A stretch of 64,000 nucleotides of DNA from Steromphala cineraria (lineage: Eukaryota > Mollusca > Gastropoda > Trochida > Trochidae), in the NCBI GenBank assembly GCA_916613615.1, contig OU744732.1, forward strand, positions 59,595,227-59,659,226, read 5' to 3'. Below are positions 22,584 through 32,700 of the stretch, in pieces. Position numbers and translations under genes: made by a program. A model generated the notes under the pieces. That model was given only the letters and a program-made list of their open reading frames with translations. It searched no databases and had not been told where the DNA came from. Positions within the stretch are counted from its first letter, which is position 1, and each line of letters opens with the position of its first letter.

Positions 22584-22881
22584 ACAGAGAACTTTTGAAG
22601 TCATTTTCATATGACATGTTCATACTGCTTTCAATTCTTTCTATTTGGTTTCCTTGAAACATGCAAACATTTACATTTATCAAACACTCCCACACACAAT
22701 CCCGTTGGGCCTCAGCATCTATGCTAGTGTTCTCTTCAATTAATGTTCCAAATCCTTCATAGGAAGTCAGTTGTCGGGAGGTCACATGCATTTGAAATGG
22801 TCCTTTTGAAACAATGCACAAGAAAGCCGACTTCAGTATCAGCAAACGTTTAACTGTCCAGCTATCAATCATGCGTAGTTC
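22582..22881 (-). CDS. unknown protein, exon 2 of 2
   Basis: The acceptor TTTGAATGTTTCAG ends at 22882 on the minus strand, and the frame continues from exon 1 in phase 0. The 99 residues start ELRMIDSWTVKRLL and contain a hydrophobic ILKSAFLCIV segment, a central acidic stretch (TLIEENTSIDAEAQ) and a C-terminal NDFKSSL. Joined to exon 1 the product has 132 residues. I do not recognise the family. Four cysteines are spread through the exon, and no transmembrane helix is convincing. The poly(A) signal overlaps the stop codon. The gene lies inside the TTAA-bounded interval, so it could be host DNA or element cargo. Confidence 0.5.
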   Translation of the reverse strand, partial: ELRMIDSWTVKRLLILKSAFLCIVSKGPFQMHVTSRQLTSYEGFGTLIEENTSIDAEAQRDCVWECLINVNVCMFQGNQIERIESSMNMSYENDFKSSL

Positions 22882-23311
22882 CTGAAACATTCAAAGGTTT
22901 AACACTACTAACAGTCTGATTTCAAGTGCTGACAAAAACACATTTCCATTTACATACATGCATATTTCATATCATCACGCTTTCCTCGAAATAGTAACTT
23001 AAGTTTTGAACTGTCATTTCTAACATCGACTTTTGAATAATTTAGTATCTTATTGTTTAATGGACGATTGATAGTTTCAACGTTCACACGAAATTTATTG
23101 AAGATAATATCATACCACACTGATCTCAAAGTCAGAAATCTAGCTAATACCCATATGTGTCTGCATTTTAAACACATATTACAATACAAAAAAGCATTTC
23201 TAAAGCAGAAAATGCGTACACGCTTCTTTTGATTCCTTGTAATGCTTTAAACATATTTCCGAGTCTATTACATGAAACAACAAATAAAGTATACTTTGCG
23301 ATCAATCTCAC

Positions 23312-23410
23312 CTTAATTGCCTCCGGGAAAGACCTCGAAACACCGGCAAATATATCTGTTTGACACCAGCGGCGGAGAGCACTCCATTGTACCAACCTTC
23401 TTGAAACCAT
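23312..23410 (-). CDS. unknown protein, exon 1 of 2 (possible mitochondrial presequence)
   Basis: 33 codons from ATG at 23410 (MVSRRLVQWSALRRW...) to AAG, followed by the donor GTGAGA at 23311. The start is rich in Arg, Ser and Leu with no acidic residue in the first 18. This is the usual look of a mitochondrial targeting peptide; that is inference. The intron is 430 bases (22882-23311) with consensus ends, and both exons keep phase 0. The next in-frame ATG lies too far in to keep the basic segment. No TATA box is evident upstream; a 22-bp-stem hairpin lies about 525 bases upstream. Confidence 0.5.
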
Positions 23411-23935
23411 GTGCTTTAGGTTTTAGTGCTGCACGTGAATTTTGAGGAGTTGCTTAGCAACTTGGCGTACAAGAAGTCCGTGCATCACAAGATGAAATAG
23501 ACGACGTCCGTGCAGCCACACAGTTTTTGACTTGTGACGGATTATTACATTTTACATCATTTGCCCCCCAAACAAAATTTCATTGACGTCCGTTTAAAAT
23601 TTGCATCAAAATAATTAAATAATAGTTCAGTTCAGTGTGACATTTTAAGGTTAATAGCTCGGTAAAAAAATGAAAATGCACAGTTTGTAAACGGCTTAGA
23701 ATTGTTTTACCGACAATTTCGCCAGTATTATCTCCAACTGCACGTGAAATACGCGCAGTCTTAAAGTGAAATTGATCCATTCCTTAGGAGTGGAAGTTAA
23801 CCATGCTAGACACCATTGTCACTTTTGAACTCATTATCAACAAACTTATATTCGGCTAATACTGATATTTTCATTAAAAATGGAAAACAGTTTTAACCAT
23901 AACAGTAGTGTATGTGAAATAATAACCTCGACCTC

Positions 23936-23993
23936 GTGAATATCTGTGATAACCATCTCGCTGATCGCTCGATGGTTATCACAGATATTCACT
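23936..23993. repeat. 22-bp-stem perfect hairpin
   Basis: GTGAATATCTGTGATAACC plus ATC is matched exactly by its inverse ending ATCACAGATATTCAC, with 14 loop bases containing CGATCG-like symmetry. Adjacent repeats of TCAG (23995-24015) suggest replication or transposition debris. It lies upstream of the minus-strand gene. Confidence 0.85.
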
Positions 23994-24495
23994 CAGTCAT
24001 TCAGTCAGTCAGCGGTCATTATTTCAACCATAACCTTATGTAGCTAATCTTAGGCTGTAAGTGAGGTATGCTGATATTCAAGTGCAACAACCAATCCTCA
24101 CTGTAAAACAATTCTCTACTGCAATATTAGCTGAGTCCATGACAGGATTTGACATTTATTGGACATTAATATTACAGCTAGTTACTTGATTGCCAGATTC
24201 GAAGAGCCGAGCCATTCACAAAATGCAATGAAAATCCTAACGACTCCCAATCCTAAGAGCTGAGCCATGGCAGTTTTTTTTAATTGGTTGATTTTCGAGC
24301 ATGATACAGACTGAGTGTGTGAGTCGCTTGATGTAATGTAGCTTTTATGGGTTGTCAACAGTACAGCTAGTTTTAACCAGAATGCCCCCTGTTGTAAGCG
24401 AAGGTGTTATGATAGGGGTCAAATACAAGGTAAGATAGGTCTAGTTATTTATTGATAGTTCACATTGGGGTGATAAACACAGACACCTCTAATTT

Positions 24496-26240
24496 TTAGC
24501 TCAACTGGCCTGTAAGTATGAGCTTATGGCATGGCATGGTGTTCGTTGTCGGTCCGCCCATCCTTCCATCCTTAAACTTTGTGTATTTTTGAATTCTCAG
24601 GAGGAACCAAAAGATGTAGAAAGCTGAAATCTTGTTTACAGACTCCTTGACTAGTGAGGATTATAATTTGTAACTTTGGTGACCCAGTGAACCCTTATAT
24701 GGGCCACAGGGTCCCTGTCCTAAAAACCTATTTTCATCTTCTCCAAAACCTAAAGATGTGGTAAGCTGAAATCATGAGTGCAGACTTCCTATTATAAAGG
24801 TGAACTTATTCAAATAACTACATCTTACAAATATTTAGGAGTTTATCTTACAAATCACTTATCGTGGTCTTTACATGCAAAAAAAGCATCGACCAAAGCA
24901 AAGAAAATATTAATCGGCATTATGAGATATATCTACATTTTAGGTAACTTGTCACATCAGTCCTTTTTTAGAATTTTTGATGCTAAGATAAGTCCAATGC
25001 TTCTTTATGGTTCCGAAATTTGGGGACTCCAGACATTTCATGTAATAGAAAAGGTACATTTTATATGCAATTAAAAGATTTCTCGGTGTGAAAGTTACAA
25101 CCTCAAACATAATGGTCTACGGTGAGTGTGGTAGATTTCCGTTATCTATAGAGTCAAAAATGAAAGTAATGAAATATTGGTTGAAAGTATTTAATATGCC
25201 ATGTTATAGATTACCCAAAAAATGTTACAATATGATGACTTTGTATGATAGAAATGGGTTACAGATGTTAAAGATTTACTATGTTCTACTGGTTTTGGTT
25301 ATATATGGCTGGAACAACACATAGACTCTCATTCAAAGTTTCTTATCTCGTTTAAACAAAGATTACAAGATATTTATTTACAAAATTGGCTTGACCACCT
25401 ATCTGTATCAAATAAATGTTTTTATTTTAGAAAGCATCTGAAAGCTATCTATCGCATTTGAATATCCGGAAATATAGAATCTCGCTTGCAAAATTCCGCT
25501 GCTCGTTGCATGATTTACTAATAGAAACCGGCAGATATATTGGACTAAAAAGAGAAGATGTGTAAAATGTGTAATTTAAATCTTATTGAAGATGAATATC
25601 ATTTCCTTTGTGTTTGCCCTGCCTATCTCACTTTGAGAAATAAGTACATTAAGAAATATTACTTTACACATCATAATATTTATAAATTTATATCTCTATT
25701 AACTTACTCTAGCAAAGCACATTTAGAAAATCTGTCAATGTTTCTATACTATGCCTTTTTACTCAGAAAAAAATGTACTCTATCCTGCCTGAACATATAT
25801 TGTATGCACATTGTGCTACAGGCCTGTGGCAAATAAAGATTGATTGAACTAGTAAGGATTGTTATTTGTAACTTAAGTGACCCTGTGACCACACATGGGG
25901 AAATGCCATTAAAACCTATTTTTTACTTCATCACCAGGACCGAAAAGCATACAAAGCTGCAATCCTGTGTGTAGACTCCTTGACTAGTGAATATTAAAAT
26001 GTTTAGTTTTGGTGATCTTGGAAACCCAGTGGCCTCTACTCAAACATTTTTCTATCTTCTTCTCAAGATGCACAAGGCATAGAATGATGAAATGTTGTTT
26101 AAAGATACGTTAGGTAATGGGAAATCTATTGAAATGGTACATTTGATGACCCTGTGGCCCCTTAGTAGGGGGCAACCCCCTCAAGGAAAAATATAACATG
26201 AAACCTCATGAGCTACAGGGCCAATGGCTCTATTTTAAAA
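24496..26240 (+). repeat. ~145-bp tandem-core element, copy 3, split by a LINE
   Basis: The head TTTTTAGCTCAACTGGCC and GGCATGGCATGGTGTTCG match the copy at 14697; the tail ACAGGGCCAATGGCTCTATTTT at about 26215-26236 matches its right end. Core units occur at 24595-24786 and 25846-26190. The unit is cut inside its ACAGACTTCC...TTGACTAGTGA stretch by a LINE fragment. Confidence 0.7.
24787..25845 (+). pseudogene. non-LTR retrotransposon (LINE) 3' fragment
   Basis: The frames at 24778-25060, 25088-25324 and 25558-25836 read as the thumb and C-terminal part of a LINE reverse transcriptase. Visible segments are YKYLGVYLTNHLSWSLHA, KISPMLLYGSEIWGLQ and SNIMVYGECGRFPL, then a C-terminal cysteine cluster (CKMCNLNLIEDEYHF, CVCPAYLTLRNKYIKKYY). 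The CCHC-type end and YGSEIWG pattern are typical of LINEs abundant in bivalves. Frame changes near 25060 and after 25324 make it a pseudogene. It is 5'-truncated, as expected for target-primed insertion, and ends AATAAAGATTGATTGA. The surrounding tandem-core repeat continues on either side, proving insertion into that repeat. Confidence 0.85.
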
Positions 26241-27112
26241 AATTATGTTTTTGTTACATCTTTTAGGTAAATTATACTCACTTTACTCAAATCAAGGTCC
26301 GATAACTGCCAAGTGTCACTTGTATTTGTATATTGGACTAGACCTTTTACTCCTTCAAATGACCAATATTCCAAAGCCAAATTATATACATACAGCTCAT
26401 TTACCACTACCGTCGGCTTTCAAAACACTGGTTCGGTTATTTTCTGTCAACTTGTCGAGTCGAGTCGAGTGCGGCGCCATATTTGAAGCTCCGTTCCGGG
26501 TATTTAGCTATCGCGTCTTTAGTCACGTGACTTGACCTGACCTTAGGCAGCCATTTTTCAGTGAACACCTTTAATTATTTAGGATTGGAAAATTGATTCT
26601 GGCATATTTCCTGGGCTTTTTTAGTCCGTTTTTGCTCTCTATTTTCTAATTAAATATGATTCCTTTGCAATCGGTAACGATTGTTTTCATTTTCGTGAGA
26701 TGACGTTTATTCTAAACCAAAAACGTGCTACTGCCCCTTTAAGACATGATTTCCAAAAATAGTGATATTAAATAGTGAATTATAGAATCGAGGCTTTATT
26801 CAATGTTTTATGAAATAAAACGGCTGTCTATATCTACCATTTCCTAATGATTATTATTGGACAATATAACGCTTAGTTCATTAAATCAGAACATTTGCCT
26901 CCAGAACAAATTATTGCAGTGCAACACAATACAATCATAAATGAATACAAAACAGTTGATTTGCAATTTGTTTTAATATTTCAAAGTAGATGAACAGCCC
27001 ATAGATTGTTGTACATGCAACTAAATCTGTAACTAAATAACAACAATTGTAGTATTTTAGAAAAACGGTGGGATAATAAAGATTATTTGCTCATACTTAA
27101 TTATATTATTTT

Positions 27113-27706
27113 TATCCCCCGCCTCGCGTTTAGCGCGAAGCGGGGGATATAGTATTCAGCTCCGTACGTCCGTCCCGCGATATCTAATGAACCGCTCAAC
27201 CTAGAATCTTCAAACTTGGTACCAGTCTTCATTTTGGGAATACGCAGAACTGAAAATTTTCGGTGACCTTGACCTCATTTTCAAGGTCACGGCTAGACCT
27301 TGACCAGTTTTGAAAATGTTGTTAGCGCGATATCTAATGAACTGCTCAACCTAGAATCTTCAAACTTGGTACCAGTCTTCATCTGGAGAATACGCAGACC
27401 TGAAAATTTTTCGGTGACCTTGACCTCATTTTCAAGGTCACAGCGAGAATTTGATCAGTTTTGAAATTGTTTTTAGCGCGATAATGAACTGCTTAACCTT
27501 AAATCTTCAAACTTGGTACCATTCTTCATCTGGGGAATACGCAGACCTGAAAAGTTTTCGGTGACCATGACCTCATTTTCAAGGTCACGGCGAGGCTTTA
27601 ACCAGTTTTGAAAATGTTGTTAACGCCATATCTCATGAACCCATTAACCTTGAGCCTTCACGGGGGACATAGTATTCAGCTCCGTACGTCCCGCTTCTTG
27701 TTGTTA
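27113..27706 (+). repeat. hairpin-headed tandem repeat element with ~148-bp units
   Basis: A 37-base near-perfect palindrome at 27113-27149 (TATCCCCCGC ... GCGGGGGATA, inner CGCGTTTAGCGCG) is followed by CAGCTCCGTACGTCCGTCC. Then come about four units of ~148 bases, each starting near GCGATATCTAATGAAC (27178, 27326, 27477, 27626) and holding GGTGACCTTGACCTCATTTTC plus AAGGTCACGG. A second copy of the head (GGGGGACATAGTATTCAGC) closes the element at about 27662-27695. It abuts the stop codon of the minus-strand gene ending at 27715, so it would form that gene's 3' UTR or flank. Confidence 0.75.
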
Positions 27707-27714
27707 ACATCAAT

Positions 27715-28850
27715 TTACGGCTTGACAAATACTTGTTTATATGACGTTTGCCACACTATTTCATTTGTTTTAAGAGCAATATCCTTATCACAAACCCCCA
27801 AAATATTACAACAAAAACAGGAAAATCTATCTCGAGTTGTAAGTTTCATTAAAATTCCTTTTCTTTTTCTATAAACAGTACACATGACTTCCGTTCGAAC
27901 AAAAACTGTTTTGCCAAATATACAAACATTTCTGGGACTAGTAGGAAATGTAGCATGCTCAGTATTTTTATCTTTCAATGACATTCTGTAAAATGTATTG
28001 CCCCTTGCTTTAACATAGTATAACCAATGTCCGTATGGCTCTAGGTACAAATTTTGAATTTTAGCATTTTCAACTAGTATTCGGTTTTGTTGAACACCTT
28101 TGTAAGAATAGACAATAATACTATTCATTTCTGCAATAAAAATATGTTTTCGATTCCTGTCAACCACCATGCTTTGAGGTTGTTTTAATGAGGCTGCAAC
28201 GAATTGTACATGTCTACAAGATAGGGTCATGGTAGCTAGTTCATCAGGAAGAAGTACGATAAATATTTGCGACTCTGCGACAGCAAAGGTGTGGAGAGTT
28301 TTCCTGTATTCAATGACAGGCTGAATGCCGATGTCCTGTGTTGCGAACATCAACTTTCTCGTGAAGAATAGCACGATTTTGGTTTGTGGTATGTATGTCA
28401 GGGATCGGATTTGTCTGAACTGATCCCTCTCTTGACCCGTTAAAACTATCTTTGTTGGTTTAAAATTATCAGCTAATACAACATCGCTAATTTGACGTTC
28501 ATCTAATCCATTTTTGTGTACTACGTTTCCTGCTTTGGCATGTTTGTTATTGGCATTTTTGTTGCTTTTTCTATTACCCGAGTTACTTTTGGTCAAATAG
28601 TCTTGTTTTGCTTTCTCGTGAAGGGGTGAGCCTTTGGTAACAGTGGAATGTTCGTTAGAGATTGCTTGTGAATCTAGAGCAAAGTCCGGCTTTAACTCAA
28701 CATATTTGCTAGTCTTTTCTTTTATTTTACGAGAACTTCTTTGCGAAGGTGTGATATGCTTGTTGTTTGTCCCAACTGTATTCAGCTCTTTGTTTTGTGT
28801 AGCGTGAAAAGGCTTATTTTCTCCGTTGGCTCTTCTATCAGTTATGGCAC
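27715..28850 (-). CDS. secreted propeller-like protein, exon 3 (last)
   Basis: The acceptor TTGTTTCAG ends at 28851 on the minus strand. The exon continues the split codon G|GT from exon 2 and runs open to TAA at 27715. With exons 1 and 2 the coding length is 1431 bases (476 residues). Residues about 99-225 are Lys/Ser/Asn-rich and probably unstructured. From about 246 to 430 there are repeated beta-strand units resembling YWTD/LY repeats of LDL-receptor-type propellers, for example PQSMVVDRNRKHIFIAEMN and IQNLYLEPYGHWLYYV. Key YWTD residues are degenerate, so an NHL-type or other propeller is possible. A Cys-rich FSCFCCNILGVC segment lies near the end. Family not named. Confidence 0.65.
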
Positions 28851-29288
28851 CTGAAACAAAGAATGTGATAAACTGACGTCAAAAAGTCTTTTCAACAACA
28901 TTCATAATTGACAGTCATAAAACTTTTCCTCACGTGAATAAGCACCAGTGGAAATGTGTGTTTGATGTACGGACGGTCGAAATCACCGACCCTTAATTGT
29001 CACAGACTACCATATAACAAATACGATTTGTTTGTTTATTTGCGGTCTTGAGTGTTACCATCTTATGTTAAACCTGGATGATAATGCTGTATCTCAGCAT
29101 ACATCATGTGTGATTATGTTAAAATCCTCGCATAAATCATTCTTATACAGTGTTAAGTAACAGTTAAGTAAAGTAAAGTTAAGTAACAGTATAAAATGCC
29201 CCTTTTGCATGTACAAGACTCTGTGGTGACATCTACATTGTGCATGTATACACCTAAAATATGCATGTGCTTTTATCGGCCTACTTAC

Positions 29289-29382
29289 CGCTTCCACATA
29301 ATAGACCGTTGCATTGACTGCAGCTCTTGATGGATCTCCTTGACCAAGCATCACTCATCATCTTGGACCTGTCGTCTGAACC
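29289..29382 (-). CDS. secreted propeller-like protein, exon 2
   Basis: A 94-base internal exon with acceptor CCTTGTTGCAG and donor GTAAGTAGG on the minus strand. It starts in phase 0 and ends in phase 1, which matches both the end of the signal-peptide exon (37515) and the start of exon 3 (28850). It codes GSDDRSKMMSDAWSRRS followed by a Cys cluster (CSQCNGLLCG). Three cysteines here and three in exon 1 could form a small disulfide domain ahead of the linker. The Ty3 element at 29532 begins only 150 bases upstream of its acceptor. Confidence 0.65.
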
Positions 29383-29531
29383 CTGCAACAAGGATATCAT
29401 TCATACAATAATACATATCTGCTTTCATCTAACATAGCCTATGATATAAGTCGTTGGTACCTAATGATAAGGTATTTTAATGTTGTATCAAATCAACACT
29501 CTAATTCTAATCAGAAAATAATAATAATTAT

Positions 29532-29725
29532 TGTAGTGTTTCTTGCATATATCCCTTAGTGTCGCATTCCGCGTTCCGTTAAACAGTTGTAATTTTCATA
29601 CAAACTCTAAATCACGTTTCGTAAATGTAACGGAAGTGTATCACTTTTAGGAAGTCAGTAAACGGTAACCACATGTAGTGGGCTACGAAGAACAAGTCTT
29701 CTTACTTTATTCTGCCGACACAACA
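29532..29725 (+). repeat. 5' LTR
   Basis: 194 bases, beginning TGTAGTG and ending CACAACA (TG...CA ends). Compared base by base with 33671-33864 I find no difference. It should contain the promoter and poly(A) functions of the element; no strong TATA box stands out. Confidence 0.96.
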
Positions 29726-29730
29726 TATTT

Positions 29731-29745
29731 TGGCGACGAGGATGG
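29731..29745 (+). other. primer binding site for tRNA-Ser(GCU)
   Basis: TGGCGACGAGGATGG, five bases after the 5' LTR, is complementary to the 3' end of animal tRNA-Ser(GCU) including CCA (15 bases). The gag-pol start ATG at 29742 lies inside it. Confidence 0.85.
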
Positions 29746-32700
29746 CGGGATATCATTTATCGGAACCTCCGCCGTTCCTTGCAACTCCAGGTGAGCCGCC
29801 AATACCATGGAGTAGATGGATAGACATATTTGAAAACTTCGCGGTCGCCAGCGGTATACCGGGGGACAAGCCTACGAAGGTCTCCCGAAAGCGTGCTATA
29901 CTGATACATTGTCTGGGAACTGAAGGGCAACGTATCTTTAGAACACTTGAAGAAACTTACGCCTATGATGACACGATATCTGCGCTACAAAATCACTTTG
30001 TTCCGAAGCGGAGCGTTATAATGGAGCGTTGGCACTTTCGTCACCGTGAGCAGCGTCCCGGAGAGAGCATCCGTCAGTTTGTTTTGGCCCTCACTGAACT
30101 CGCGTCAACGTGCAAGTTTGAGGCGTTGACAAACGAACTTATTCGTGATCAGCTGATTGAGAAAACAACTGTACAGAGAATAAGGGAACGTTTGCTTATG
30201 GAACCAGACACTTTATCGCTTAATAAGGCTTTTAATTTGGCGTCACAGATTGAAGAGGCCATGGCAGAGGCGAAAGTGATTGAAAACAGGACAGCTCCTA
30301 TGATCGAAAACCGGACAAGTGTGCAGGTTGTGAAGAAAACCCATTCTAGAAATCAGGGTAAGAAAGATTTCAAACAGTCATTTGATAAAACTGGACATTG
30401 CTTTTGTTGTGGTTCATCATCACATTATGCTAAGGATAAAAACTGTCCTGCTAAAGGGAAGAAATGTGGAGTTTGTGGAAAACTTGGACATTTTGCTCGA
30501 ATGTGTAAGTCAAAGGGCTCAGTGAAAATGGTGTCTACTACTAGTGATTCTGAAAACACAGATTATGCTGACACTGAAGTTTATTCTGTGAAAACCAAAG
30601 ATGGTCAGTTCAAAACTTGCCAAGTGAATATTGACAATAAACCTGTGACATTGTTAATTGATCTTGGATCGAAAGTGTCTATTTTGAATGAAGCAATCTA
30701 CAAATCACTGTTTCCACAGAATACATTACAGCCTGCAAACCAAACTCTACTTGGATATGATGACTCATCACTGCCCATGCTGGGTATGACTTACTTGGAT
30801 GTCGAACTTGAAGGTCAAGTTGTTCAAGGTCATCGCTTCTACGTGTCGAAGAAGGGATCATGTTTACTGGGAGTTGATCTCTTTGATAAACTCAACTTCG
30901 AAATTCATCGACAAGGGGTGAAAGTTCAGACAGTTGGAATGGTGCCAAGTGATATTTATGACAAATATCCTACAGTCTTCTCCGGATTTGGTGTCATTAA
31001 AGGTTTTGTGCACAAGCCTAGTGTAAATCCAAATGTTGCACCGGTGTCACAGAAGCTGCGAAGAATTCCTTTGTCTGTTCGGGATGAAGTTGCTACTGAA
31101 CTGAGGAGACTAGAAGGTCAGGGTATCATCGAGAAGATTGATTCTTCACCTTGGATCTCCAACCTGGTGATCGCAAGACGTAAAACTGGGGAGATACGTC
31201 TGTGTGTTGACCTGAAAGAGGTAAACAAATGTGTGATTCCTGATAAATTCCCATTACCTACCATGGAGGAACTTGCATCAGAATTTCATGGATCTACGGT
31301 ATTTTCGAAACTGGATCTGCGTCGTAGCTATCTCCAAGTAAACTTGAAGGAGGAATGCCGCTACCTGACAGCATTTATCACTCACGAGGGTGTGTACCAG
31401 TACTGCCGTCTGCCCTATGGACTGTCCTCAAGTCCAAGTGCTTTTCAGAAGATCTTGTCAAGCATCCTCTCAGGCATTAAAGGCGCCCCAAATCAGATTG
31501 ATGACATTGTCGTGCATGGCAGAGACCAGAAGGAGCATGATGAGAGACTTGACATGGTGCTACAGAGACTTGCTCAACACGATGTCACTGTGAACGCAGA
31601 GAAGTGTACGTTTTCTGCAAGTGAAATCGACTTTCTTGGATACAAGGTATCATCCAGTGGTGTGCTACCAACGGTCTCAAACGTGAAGGCCATCGTCGAC
31701 CTGAAGGTACCTGGGAACCGTGCAGAGCTTTTGTCATTCCTTGGAGCTGCAAACTTCTACCTCAAGTTTGTACCTAACTTCGCCGACAAAGCTGAACCAC
31801 TTAGAAAGTTGCTGCGAAAGGATGTACCTTGGGAATGGGGAGAATCACAGACAGCTGCGTTTGAATGTATTAAACGTGACATTGCATCTCCACCCATTCT
31901 TGCTCACTTCGACCCCGACGCTGAGACATATGTGTCTACCGATGCTTCCGGCATAGCACTAGGAGCAGTGCTGAGTCAGGTGGTACAAGGAGAAGAACGC
32001 CCTGTCTCATTTTGTTCAAGAACGCTGACTGAAACAGAACGGAAGTACTCTACGGGAGAGCGTGAAGCTCTTGCTTGCATATATGCTTGTGAACACTGGC
32101 ATATCTACTTGTTTGGACGGAAGTTTGTTCTGCGTACAGACCACCAAGCTCTCACCACTCTACTAGCGACATCTGGATCAGGTCATCGTCCACTGAGGAT
32201 CTACAGATGGTCGGATCGTCTTCACCAATACAACTTTGATGTGCAGTATGTCAGCGGGAAGAATAACCTAGTACCTGATATGCTCAGCAGACTCGTGAAA
32301 GATGAAATTTCAGCAGATGCTGAAACACTCTCTCAGGAAGAGGAGAAAAGGGTGATGTCAATTCTTACTGATTCTCTTGACCAGCTGGTTACCCCTGCAG
32401 AACTCAAGGCATGTTCAAGGTCTGACGACACCTTGTGTTCACTGCGAGGATTCATTGAACATGGCTGGCCAAACAAATGTCCAGAGAACTTGGATGTTTA
32501 CTTCAAAATGAAGGATGAACTCTTTATCTTTGATGCCTACTGTGTTGGTCGAGGACAGCGTGCTGTTATCCCAGAGTCTCTCAGACAGAGAGTCTTGAAC
32601 ATGGCCCATGAGGGTCATCCTGGTATCGTGAGAACGAAACAGAGATGCAGAGGATCTGTTTGGTGGCCTGGGATTGACCGCCAAATAGAACAGTTTGTGA

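Larger units (their letters stand above)
17354..26738. mobile_element. 9.4 kb interval with the TTAA-type MITE termini
   Basis: The left end AGGGGCAGTAGCACGTTTTTT at 17354 and its inverse ending at 26738 are each flanked by TTAA (17350-17353 and 26739-26742). The first ~200 bases on the left resemble the right half of the MITE at 8451-8810 read in reverse (shared ATTATCCGTAGTCG/ATCATCCATAGTCGG region). The last ~200 bases resemble its left half (TTAAAGGTGTTCAC next to AAAAATGGC). The interval is therefore either a long, ancestral-type transposon from which the MITEs arose by internal deletion, or a MITE split by about 9 kb of later insertions. No transposase frame is seen inside. It holds the unknown two-exon gene, a foldback element, two tandem-core repeats, a LINE piece and a hammerhead motif. 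Confidence 0.5.
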
